Below, one piece after another: positions 25,943 to 34,058 of a stretch of DNA of 64,000 nt. Location of the stretch: NCBI GenBank assembly GCA_021324155.1, contig JAJPJQ010000016.1, positions 62,001-126,000 on the forward strand. Direction: 5' to 3'. A program made the position numbers and the translations under genes. Under the pieces are notes generated by a model. It searched no databases and was not told the DNA's origin. It saw nothing but the letters and a program-made list of their open reading frames with translations. The first letter of the stretch is position 1; every line of letters starts with the position of its first letter. This DNA comes from Pseudomonadota bacterium. Lineage in GTDB: Bacteria > Desulfobacterota > Binatia > UBA9968.

Positions 25943-27088
25943 CTATGAAGAAAGCGACTGGCCGGTGGGCATGTAAATGCGAAATCCGGCAGATGCGTAA
26001 GGCGAGCCCGGCACGGCCTCGTCGCCGGCGTAGCGAATCAGACGCTTCACTTGCTCGGCCGCGTCGGCGGGAGTCAGGCCGCGGCAAAGCACCATGTCGA
26101 GGTAATGAAATTCGATCAGCGCGCTCGCGCTCCAGTCGACGCTGCGGTCGTAGCCGGAGATCGGAAACCGCACCGTCTGCTGCAGCGCGCGCGCGAGTCC
26201 GGCGGTAGGGCTGTCCTCGAGCATCAGGCACGAAGAGAAGTGCAGCAGAACAACGTTGTCGGCGTAGCGCAGGCTTTCCACCAAGCGCGCCGTGTCGAGC
26301 GCTTTTCCCTGGACGGTCAATCCTTCCGACGAGCCGTGGCTGGCGATCACCAACGCGACCGGATCGGGAATATACATTAATTCGCGGCACCACCGCTCGA
26401 GCCCGCTTTCATCCTCGAAAAACCGCTGGCGGATGTTGACGTGCTGCAGGCGGCTGAAAAACTCGCGCAGCATGTTGCCGAAGGCATACTCGCGTTCGAG
26501 GTACGAGCGCTGCCAGTAAGCCTCGATCACGACGAGCCACATGACGCCCTGCAACGGCGCCAGGCGGCGGCCGTCCCACACCGACCATTGCGGCTGGCGG
26601 TCCGCGCGCCAGCGGCCCTCGAAGCGCGCGTTGTCGGGCGCGAGCTCGAAGTAGCCTTCGCCTTGCGTCTTCGCCTCGCGGTAGCGGAAGACGAAGCGGT
26701 TGTTCTCGATCCGGCCCTCCAGCGATGCGGGTCCGGCGCCTTCATAAAAACCGAAGACGCGGTCCGGCTCTTGAATCAGCCGCAGCAGGCCGAACGAGCT
26801 TTCCCAAATGCCTTCATACTCCCGCTCGCCGGACCATGACGACCATCTCGCGGAATTATTCGGACGCCATTGACCGGAAAACTTGCCGTAGCGGATCAGG
26901 TCGAACCAGCCCTCGCCGTCGACGTTCGGCTCTTTGTAGCTGAACAGCAGGCGGCCGTTGGTGATCGCGCCCGCGATCGTGCAGCGGTTGCCCTGGAACT
27001 TATAGTGGCCCTTAACGTCGGCGCCGTCCTGCGTCAGCTCCATCGGGCCGAACGTCGTGTACCACTGCCCGGCAAAATTGGGCGTCAT
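25943..27088 (-). CDS. Protein with two beta-rich repeats and a caspase-like (CHAT-type) C-terminal domain
   Basis: 381 aa, no signal peptide. Residues 7-88 and 93-174 are two copies of one domain: each starts G-x-W-x2-(T/S)-FG, has a Gly-rich FxYxE/R strand block, then GEG(W/Y)F, F(S/E)G(Q/R)W and W-x3-W/W-SVW-x-G-x-R at the end. After a helical linker, residues 240-330 resemble clan CD peptidases: His251-Gly after the strand VALVIAS, and Cys287 in LLHFSSC after VVLLHF. This suggests a caspase-like His-Cys dyad. Activity and trigger are unknown; the repeats could be the sensor. The domain call rests on motif pattern only. Confidence 0.65.
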   Translation of the reverse strand: MTPNFAGQWYTTFGPMELTQDGADVKGHYKFQGNRCTIAGAITNGRLLFSYKEPNVDGEGWFDLIRYGKFSGQWRPNNSARWSSWSGEREYEGIWESSFGLLRLIQEPDRVFGFYEGAGPASLEGRIENNRFVFRYREAKTQGEGYFELAPDNARFEGRWRADRQPQWSVWDGRRLAPLQGVMWLVVIEAYWQRSYLEREYAFGNMLREFFSRLQHVNIRQRFFEDESGLERWCRELMYIPDPVALVIASHGSSEGLTVQGKALDTARLVESLRYADNVVLLHFSSCLMLEDSPTAGLARALQQTVRFPISGYDRSVDWSASALIEFHYLDMVLCRGLTPADAAEQVKRLIRYAGDEAVPGSPYASAGFRIYMPTGQSLSS

Positions 27089-27099
27089 CGAGGATGAGA

Positions 27100-27954
27100 C
27101 TAGCGCAGCGCCTGCGCCGCCGCGCGCCGCACCAGCACCTTGACCATTTCGCGTTTGTATTCGGGCGAGCCGCGGTTGTCGTCGATCGGATCGCTGTCGG
27201 CGGCGGCGGATTCCGCCATGTCGGCGATAAGCTTGTCGGTGATTTTCTGGCCACGCAAGATCGCCTCCGCTTTTTTGGTGCGGAAGATCGTCGGCGCGGC
27301 CGAGTTGAGCGCAAGGCGAATGTCGTCGCAGCTGCCGTCGGTTGTTCGCAGCGCGAGCGCGACGCCGATCGTGGCGAAGTCCTCCAGGCTGCGCGGCAGG
27401 AACTTGATATGCGTCCAGCGGAGATTCTTCACCGGCGGCGGCACGCGGATCTCCGTCATGATCTCGCCGGGCTCCGCGGCGGTCTGGTAGTAGTCGATGA
27501 AAAACTCATCGAGCGGAATGGTCCGCTCGCCCTTCGAAGAGCGGAGCACGACCGAGGCGTCGAGCGCCATGAGGCTCGCGCCGGGATCGGTCAGCGGGTC
27601 GCCCTGGCAGAGATTGCCGCCGAGCGTCGCCATGTTGCGGATGCGCGGTTGCGCGACTTTCTGAAAAGTCGCGTGGAGCAGGGGATAGTGCTCGCGCACT
27701 GCGGGATGCAGCTCGATGTCGCGGTGGCGCGCGCCGGCGCCGATCGTCAGGCCCGTTGTGGCGTCAAAGCGGATCGCTCCGAAGTCCGGCAGCTTGCCGA
27801 GGCTCACGACGACGCGCGGGTTCAATACCCTCAGGCGCATCATGATGAGCAGCGCGGTGCCGCCGGCGATGAGCCGCGCCTCTTCGCCGTGCTCGTCGAG
27901 CAGCGCGCAGGCGTCCTTCACCGACTGAGGCTCGTGATAGTCGAAGCGAATCAT
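27100..27954 (-). CDS. Molybdenum hydroxylase FAD subunit, second set
   Basis: 284 aa CoxM-like protein: RLIAGGTALLIMMRL FAD loop, VAQPRIRNMATLGGNLCQGDPLTD, then the flavoprotein C-domain. It belongs with the large and small subunits upstream on the same strand, but is separated from the large subunit by an 84-bp palindromic insert (27955-28045). The caspase-like gene follows 12 bp downstream. Confidence 0.9.
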   Translation of the reverse strand: MIRFDYHEPQSVKDACALLDEHGEEARLIAGGTALLIMMRLRVLNPRVVVSLGKLPDFGAIRFDATTGLTIGAGARHRDIELHPAVREHYPLLHATFQKVAQPRIRNMATLGGNLCQGDPLTDPGASLMALDASVVLRSSKGERTIPLDEFFIDYYQTAAEPGEIMTEIRVPPPVKNLRWTHIKFLPRSLEDFATIGVALALRTTDGSCDDIRLALNSAAPTIFRTKKAEAILRGQKITDKLIADMAESAAADSDPIDDNRGSPEYKREMVKVLVRRAAAQALR

Positions 27955-28045
27955 AAAATAGAATTCAGCATACAGAACCCAGGAGGCAGAAGCAGGAATT
28001 CCGGAAAATCCTGGATTCTGACTTCTGGGTCCTGGATTCTATTTT
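27955..28045. repeat. Imperfect palindromic repeat element between hydroxylase genes
   Basis: Outer arms AAAATAGAATTCAG (27955-27968) and CTGGATTCTATTTT (28032-28045) are complementary except for one base. The interior is built from AGAATCC-, CAGAAG- and CTTCTGG-like words and can extend the pairing. It includes the stop codon of the large subunit. A diverged relative lies at 57667-57733. Looks like a small hairpin-forming intergenic repeat or decayed miniature element. Confidence 0.6.
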
Positions 28046-30318
28046 CTTTCTTTCTCCTTCAGGCCCTTCAGCACCTTCTCCGGCGTGATCGGCAGCGTAT
28101 TGATCCGCACGCCGACCGCGTCGAAGATCGCGTTGCTGATGACCGCCGCGGTCGGATCCATGCCGAGCTCGCCGAGCCCCTTCGCGCCGAACGGACCGGT
28201 CGGCTCGTAGGAGTCGGCGAACGCGTGCTTCAGCGGCGGCATATCGCGCATCGACGGGATGCGGTAATCGGAAAAATTCGGATTCACGGGCCGCCCTTCG
28301 TCGAAGCGCAGCCCCTCGATGAGCGCGTAGCCGATGCCCTGCGACACCGCGCCTTCGACTTGTCCCTCCGCGCCGATCGGGTTTATGACGGTGCCGCAGT
28401 CGGACGCGGCGGCGTATTGCAGGATTTTTACCTGTCCGGTCTCGCGATCGACTTCGATCTCGACCGCCTGGCAGCCGTAATTGTACGCGCCGGATTCGTT
28501 GCCATAGCGCGTCGAGTCCTGCAGCACGGAATCGGCGTCGAATTTTCCCGAGGCGACGATCGGCGCGCCGCCGTTGCGGAATAATCTCGCGCGCGCGACG
28601 TCGGCGACCGGCAAGGCTTTCTGCTCCGCGCCTTTGACGAATATTTTTCCCTCGCGCGCGACGAGGTCGGCCGGGTTCGCTTCGAGCATGTCGGCCGCCT
28701 GCTCGAAGAGCTGCTGCTTGACTTTGGACGCGGCGTCGCGCACGGCGTTTCCGCTGATGTAGGTGAGGCGGCTCGCGAACGCGCCGAGACAGAAGGTCGT
28801 CAGATCGGTGTCGGCGTGCGACATCTCGACGTCTTCGATCGGGATGCCCAGTTCTTCCGCCGCGATGGCGCACATCGTCGTGTAGCAGCCCTGGCCCGAT
28901 TCGCCCTCGCCGCTCAGGATAAGCGCCTTACCGTCTTCGTTGAGCTTGATCGTCGCCGAGCTGCCGTCGTAGTCGCCGAAGTGCCGCTTGCCGCTCACAT
29001 GCACCGTGCAGGCGAGTCCGAGCCCGGTGTTCGGCTTTTTGCTGGCGCGCTTCTTTTTCCAGTCGATCAGCTCGCCGGCCTTATCGATGCACTGCTTCAA
29101 TTCGCAGCTGATCACGCGGTTGCCGTGCGGCGAGACGTAGCCGGGCTCGGCGGCGTTCATGCGCGCGATCTCGATCGGATCGATCCCGAGCTTGTGCGCG
29201 GCCTCGTCGATCGCCTGCTCGACCGCCCACTCCGCGGACGGGTTGCCGAAGCCGCGGAACGCGCCGGTGGGAATCTTGTTCGTATAGACGAGATACGCTT
29301 GCGTCTTGACGTCGGAGTACTTGTAGCAGGTATCGTGGCGCAGTGCGGCGACGCCGGTGATCGCCGGCGCTTTGGCGGAATAGGCGCCGTTGTCGGCGAC
29401 GACGCGGGTCTGCTTGGCGCGGATGCGGCCGTCTTTCTTGAAGCCCATCTTGACGTAAATCTTCATGAAGACGCGCGGGCGGCTGCCGGCGAGAAATTCC
29501 TCCTCGCGCGTGTTCACGAGTTTCACCGGCTTGCCGGCCTTGCGCGAGAGGATCGCGGCGACGATCGCGTTGTTGTCGTCGCACGACTTGCCGCCGAAGC
29601 CGCCGCCGACGGCGCTCTGGATGATGCGCACATCGGTCTCGCGCACGCCGATGGCGGCGGCGATGCGGTAGCGCGCGTTGAACAGCGTCTGCGTGTTCAT
29701 ATAGATCGTGTACTTGCCGGAAGGGGAGTAGTCCGCGACGCTGCCGATCGTCTCGATCGCGCAGTGCCACTGCGGCGCGCTTTGAAAGGTGTCCTCGACG
29801 ATGACGTCGGATTCGGCGAACGCCTTCTCGACGTTGCCGCGCTCGACGTCGATCACCATCGCGATGTTGCTCTCCTTGTCGTCGTGGACCAGCGGCGCGC
29901 CCGGCTGCATCGCCTCCTCGGCGTCGAAGACGCCGGGCAGCTCCTCCCAGTCGATGTCTATGAGATCGAGCGCCTCTTCGGCGGTGTCGCGGTCGACCGC
30001 GGCGACCGCGGCGACCTCTTCGCCGACGTAGCGCACTTTGCCGACCGACAGCGGATACTGATCCGCGAAGAAGGCGCCCCACGGTTTTTTGATCGTATCC
30101 TCGGCGGTCACGACGCAGCGCACGCCGCGCAGCTTCTCCGCCTTGCTCGTGTCGATGCTGCGAATGCGCGCGTGCGGCAAGGGGCTGCGCAGAATCTTGC
30201 CGTAGAGCATCCGCGGCAGCACGATGTCGGCGATGTAGCGCGACTCGCCGGTCGCTTTCTCATAGCCTTCGACGCGCTGCACGCGCTGCCCGACGACGGA
30301 AAAACTTTGCTTCGCCAT
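28039..30318 (-). CDS. Molybdenum hydroxylase large subunit, second set
   Basis: 759 aa. Opens AKQSFSVVGQRVQRVEGYEKATG, then GGGFGGK, TGAFRGFGNP (the substrate-channel loop typical of aromatic or N-heterocycle hydroxylases rather than CO dehydrogenase) and FGAKGLGELGMDPT with the catalytic-type Glu. Close in layout to 4-hydroxybenzoyl-CoA reductase and nicotinate/xanthine-type enzymes. The upstream [2Fe-2S] subunit ends 3 bp away. Pairing with a UbiD-type decarboxylase suggests aromatic or heteroaromatic acid turnover (inference). Confidence 0.92.
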   Translation of the reverse strand: MAKQSFSVVGQRVQRVEGYEKATGESRYIADIVLPRMLYGKILRSPLPHARIRSIDTSKAEKLRGVRCVVTAEDTIKKPWGAFFADQYPLSVGKVRYVGEEVAAVAAVDRDTAEEALDLIDIDWEELPGVFDAEEAMQPGAPLVHDDKESNIAMVIDVERGNVEKAFAESDVIVEDTFQSAPQWHCAIETIGSVADYSPSGKYTIYMNTQTLFNARYRIAAAIGVRETDVRIIQSAVGGGFGGKSCDDNNAIVAAILSRKAGKPVKLVNTREEEFLAGSRPRVFMKIYVKMGFKKDGRIRAKQTRVVADNGAYSAKAPAITGVAALRHDTCYKYSDVKTQAYLVYTNKIPTGAFRGFGNPSAEWAVEQAIDEAAHKLGIDPIEIARMNAAEPGYVSPHGNRVISCELKQCIDKAGELIDWKKKRASKKPNTGLGLACTVHVSGKRHFGDYDGSSATIKLNEDGKALILSGEGESGQGCYTTMCAIAAEELGIPIEDVEMSHADTDLTTFCLGAFASRLTYISGNAVRDAASKVKQQLFEQAADMLEANPADLVAREGKIFVKGAEQKALPVADVARARLFRNGGAPIVASGKFDADSVLQDSTRYGNESGAYNYGCQAVEIEVDRETGQVKILQYAAASDCGTVINPIGAEGQVEGAVSQGIGYALIEGLRFDEGRPVNPNFSDYRIPSMRDMPPLKHAFADSYEPTGPFGAKGLGELGMDPTAAVISNAIFDAVGVRINTLPITPEKVLKGLKEKERK

Positions 30319-30320
30319 AT

Positions 30321-30866
30321 TTACGTTTTCGACACCGGTTTATAGACCCCGAGGCTCTGGATCTTCGCTTCGTGCGCGGGCTTATGGGCTTGGGCCGCCG
30401 TGACTTTGCCGTGCATCACGGCGAGAATCGATTCCATGATCTTGTAATAGCCCGTGCAGCGACAGAGATTGCCAGCCATCCATTCCTTGATTTCGTCCTC
30501 CGTCGGATTGGGATTCTCGTCCAGCAGCGCCTTGGCGGCGATGATCTGCCCGGGAGTGCAGATGCCGCACTGGAGGCCGCCGTATTCGACGAATGCCTGC
30601 TGCAACGGATGCAGCGCGCCGTCTTTCGCCAGACCTTCGATGGTTTCGATCTGTTTGCCGTCGCAGGCGACCGCGAGCGTGAGGCACGAGCTTACGAGCC
30701 TGCCGTCGACGGTCACGCTGCACGCGCCGCATACGCCGATGCTGCAGCCTTCCTTCGTGCCGGTAAGACCGACGTCTTCGCGGATCGCGTGCAGCAGCAG
30801 GCGGTTCGGCTCGATCTCGATGTCGTAGCTCTCGCCGTTGACGATCAATGTGACGGGGCGCTTCAT
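30321..30866 (-). CDS. Molybdenum hydroxylase [2Fe-2S] subunit, second set
   Basis: 181 aa. Cluster motifs GCSIGVCGACSVTVDG with a later SSC, then LQCGICTPGQ and NLCRCTGYYK. The C-terminal tail of about 30 residues past CTGYYK is longer than in the first set. Its ATG overlaps the UbiD-family stop codon (TAATG), so it is translationally coupled to the decarboxylase gene. Confidence 0.92.
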   Translation of the reverse strand: MKRPVTLIVNGESYDIEIEPNRLLLHAIREDVGLTGTKEGCSIGVCGACSVTVDGRLVSSCLTLAVACDGKQIETIEGLAKDGALHPLQQAFVEYGGLQCGICTPGQIIAAKALLDENPNPTEDEIKEWMAGNLCRCTGYYKIMESILAVMHGKVTAAQAHKPAHEAKIQSLGVYKPVSKT

Positions 30867-32521
30867 TATTCGGATCTGCCGGAGTGCGTTTTACCCCATT
30901 TCGCGCGCATCGAGCCCAGAGTGTCGCCTTCGCCGACCGGCACGCGGGTCGCGCGGAGCTTCTCACCGACCTTGTCGGTGTCGCCTGCGGCGGCGAGGCG
31001 CGCCTCCTCGTCGAGCGCGTCGGGCCAGAGCCCAAGAAAATAGCCGTGCCAGGGCTCCTGCGGCTCCAGCTTCGGTAGTCCAAGCTCCTCCCAGATCGCC
31101 CGCGCGTTCTCCATATATTCTTTTTTCGGCAAAGAGAGCGGCGGGTAATCGGCTTTGCGCGTGGCGTCGATGAGGAGCGATGATTCCATGTTGTCGTACC
31201 GGCTCGACGGATGCTTCGCGACCATACCGATCGGCGTCGCGCCGAAGGGGCGGTCCTTCACGACTTTAATATCCTTGTGCGGCTGCGAGCGGTGCGTGAT
31301 GGCCCACGTGACCGCGACGGGATCGTTCGGGTTGATGTCTTCGTCGACCGCGATCACGAGCTTGCCGACGCGGTCGCCGTAGGCGAGCAGCGCGTCCATC
31401 GCGTTCCACGGATCCTGATCGTCGCGCTTTTTCATCCGCAGGACGACGTAGGGTCGGAGATTCACCAGCGGCTCCATGAGCGATACTTCGAGCACATTGT
31501 CGAAGCCTTTTTGCTTCATGTAGCGGAGAACCAGCGTCGCCATGCCCATCGCCTTGATCTTCGAGCTCTCGCTCGGCGTCACCTGGCTGATGATCGAGAC
31601 CCAGATGGGATCTTTCCGGTGCATCACGCCCGTCAATTCGAAGACGTTGCTCAGCGTGCGCGGGTCGACGTAGCCCATCGACTCGCCGAACGGCCCTTCC
31701 TCTTCGAGATATTTCGTCGGGATGATGCCTTCGAGGACGATCTCCGCCGTCGCCGGCACTTCGAGATCGACGGTTTTGCATTTCACGAGCTGGATCGGCG
31801 CGCCGACGAGACCGCCGGCGAGCGCGAGCTCGTCCATTTCCGGCGGAACCTTCTGCGTCGCCGCGAAAGAAACGGCGGGAACCGTGCCGACCGCAACAGC
31901 GACCTCCAGCGGGATGCCGCGCTGGCGGCATTTCTCCCAGTGGCGCGAGAGGTCCTGCGGCGTGCCGGACATTAGGCCGCTCCACCCCGCGCCCTTGATG
32001 AGGCCCCGGTAGTTGCCCACGTTGCGCTTTTTCGTTTCGGGATCTTTGGTGATCCAGTGGCCCGCGGTGATGTAGGGACCGTTGTCGAAGCCCGGTGTCG
32101 AGATCGGGATCGGGAATTCGTGGAAGCCGCCTTTGCTCAGAAGCTCGGCGCCGGAGTGAATCTCTTCCATCACCGGACCGTAGCCGACGATCTCAGGCGG
32201 GATCGGATGATCCATCGCGTAGAGCCAGCGATCGGCGACTTCGTCGGGAGCGCACTTGAGACCCATGCAATAAATTTCCGCCGACGCCGCGAGTCCTCCG
32301 ACGAGCACAGGGCTGCCGTACTTGCGGCCTTTCGAATCGACGACGTTCTCGAACAAGAACGCCTTGCGCTGATCTTCTTTCAAGCCGCGAAACTGCCAGC
32401 GCACCAGCGGATGCAGCTCGGTATCCTTGTTGATCGCGCGGCGAACGCGTACGAGCTTGTCCGCGGCCTCGAGCGCCGCGATCGATTCGCGCAAATCGTG
32501 ATGCGGTGGTGCGAAATTCAT
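30866..32521 (-). CDS. UbiD-family decarboxylase
   Basis: 551 aa, a little longer than typical UbiD. It has EGPFGESMGYVDPR with the conserved Glu of the active site, SRHWEKC, and TQVTPSESSKIKAMGMAT. UbiD enzymes use prenylated FMN to (de)carboxylate aromatic, heteroaromatic or alpha,beta-unsaturated acids. No ubiX-like prenyltransferase is in the window. First gene of a four-gene unit with molybdenum hydroxylase set 2, which suggests a shared pathway for an aromatic or N-heterocyclic acid (inference). Confidence 0.9.
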   Translation of the reverse strand: MNFAPPHHDLRESIAALEAADKLVRVRRAINKDTELHPLVRWQFRGLKEDQRKAFLFENVVDSKGRKYGSPVLVGGLAASAEIYCMGLKCAPDEVADRWLYAMDHPIPPEIVGYGPVMEEIHSGAELLSKGGFHEFPIPISTPGFDNGPYITAGHWITKDPETKKRNVGNYRGLIKGAGWSGLMSGTPQDLSRHWEKCRQRGIPLEVAVAVGTVPAVSFAATQKVPPEMDELALAGGLVGAPIQLVKCKTVDLEVPATAEIVLEGIIPTKYLEEEGPFGESMGYVDPRTLSNVFELTGVMHRKDPIWVSIISQVTPSESSKIKAMGMATLVLRYMKQKGFDNVLEVSLMEPLVNLRPYVVLRMKKRDDQDPWNAMDALLAYGDRVGKLVIAVDEDINPNDPVAVTWAITHRSQPHKDIKVVKDRPFGATPIGMVAKHPSSRYDNMESSLLIDATRKADYPPLSLPKKEYMENARAIWEELGLPKLEPQEPWHGYFLGLWPDALDEEARLAAAGDTDKVGEKLRATRVPVGEGDTLGSMRAKWGKTHSGRSE

Positions 32522-32642
32522 TAGTTTTTTTGTCTATGCTTTTTTGTCTTCCCGCGCAAGCGCCGCGAGGATTATCCCTGCAAAAAATCCGATCAATTTG
32601 CAAAGAGGACCCCAAATTCCGTACAATGAGGACGGGTAGTCT

Positions 32643-34058
32643 ATGAGCTTGCAGGTTTTTAACACCCTTTCAGGGAAGAAGGAGACCTTTGCGCCTCTGA
32701 ACGAGGGTGAGGCTCGCATCTACGTCTGCGGCGTCACGGTTTACGATTCGTCTCATATCGGACACGCGCGCTCCCTGCTGACATTCGATGTCGCCTATCG
32801 TTACCTAATGTTCCTCGGCTACCGCGTCGACTTCGTGCGCAATTTTACCGACGTGGACGACAAGATCATCCAGCGCGCGCGCGACGAGCGCTCGACGGCC
32901 GAGCAGATCGCCGGGAGATATATAGAGGAGTTCCATGGCGACAGCCGCGCGCTGGGCCTCCTGCCGCCGACGCACGAGCCCAAGGCGACCGAGCACATCG
33001 CCGAGATCGTCGCGCTCATCCGTCGCCTCGAGGAGAAGGGCGCCGCCTACCGCGTCGACGGCGACGTGTATTTCTCGGTCGCGAGCTTTCCCGGCTACGG
33101 CAAGCTTTCGCGAAAGAATATCGACGAGCTCGAAGCCGGCGCCCGCGTCGAGGTCGACGAGCGCAAAAAGGCGCCGATGGATTTCGCCTTGTGGAAGTCG
33201 AGCAAACCCGGCGAGCCGGCCTGGGACAGCCCGTGGGGAAAGGGCAGACCGGGGTGGCACATCGAGTGCTCGGCGATGAGCACGAAATATCTCGGCCAGC
33301 CGTTCGACATTCACGGCGGCGGCCGCGATCTCATATTCCCGCACCACGAGAACGAGATCGCCCAGTCGGAAGCGGCGTACGATCTGCCGCTGGCCCGCGT
33401 GTGGATGCACAACGGCTTTCTCAACATCAACCACGAAAAGATGTCGAAGTCGCTCGGCAATATTCTATCGGTGCGCGATATTCTCGCGCGTCATGAGCCG
33501 GCGGCGCTCAGGCACTACATGCTGTCGAGCCACTATCGCAGCCCGATGGATTTTTCGGAGCAGGGGCTCGACGAGGCGGAGAAGGCCATCGAGCGCATCA
33601 TCGAGACGATCGCCCGCTTCGACGAAGCGGCGCCCGAGAAGGCTACGGTTCCGGCGGATCCGGCGCTGCTCGACGACTTTCGCAAGGAAATGGATGACGA
33701 CTTCAATACGCCGCGCGCGCTGGCCCTCATCTTCGACGAGGTGCGCGCGCTCAACCGCCTGATGGACGAGGGCCGGGCCGCGGAGCTGGCTCCGCGCGTG
33801 GCCGCGCTCAAACAGTCGGCGGCGACGGTGGGACTGTTGCAGGAGGCGCCGGCGGCGTTCCTCGCACGAAAGAAAGAGCGCTGGCTGAAAGCGAAAAAGA
33901 ATATCTCACGGAAGGAAATCGAAGAGTGGATCGAGCGCCGGAACCAGGCGCGGGTTAAGAAAGACTGGCGCGAGGCCGACCGCATACGCGCCGAGCTTTT
34001 CGCAAAAGGGATTGTGCTGGAGGACAGTTCGGGAGGGACGATATGGAAGGTGAGATAG
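32643..34058 (+). CDS. cysS: Cysteinyl-tRNA synthetase
   Basis: 471 aa. HIGH-type motif SHIGHARS and KMSKS motif HEKMSKSLGN are both present; zinc ligands include Cys29 and the later GWHIECSAM. Length and domain order are canonical for class Ia CysRS. Divergent from the UbiD-family gene. The LysM gene starts 16 bp before its stop, giving a coupled pair. Confidence 0.97.
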   Translation: MSLQVFNTLSGKKETFAPLNEGEARIYVCGVTVYDSSHIGHARSLLTFDVAYRYLMFLGYRVDFVRNFTDVDDKIIQRARDERSTAEQIAGRYIEEFHGDSRALGLLPPTHEPKATEHIAEIVALIRRLEEKGAAYRVDGDVYFSVASFPGYGKLSRKNIDELEAGARVEVDERKKAPMDFALWKSSKPGEPAWDSPWGKGRPGWHIECSAMSTKYLGQPFDIHGGGRDLIFPHHENEIAQSEAAYDLPLARVWMHNGFLNINHEKMSKSLGNILSVRDILARHEPAALRHYMLSSHYRSPMDFSEQGLDEAEKAIERIIETIARFDEAAPEKATVPADPALLDDFRKEMDDDFNTPRALALIFDEVRALNRLMDEGRAAELAPRVAALKQSAATVGLLQEAPAAFLARKKERWLKAKKNISRKEIEEWIERRNQARVKKDWREADRIRAELFAKGIVLEDSSGGTIWKVR

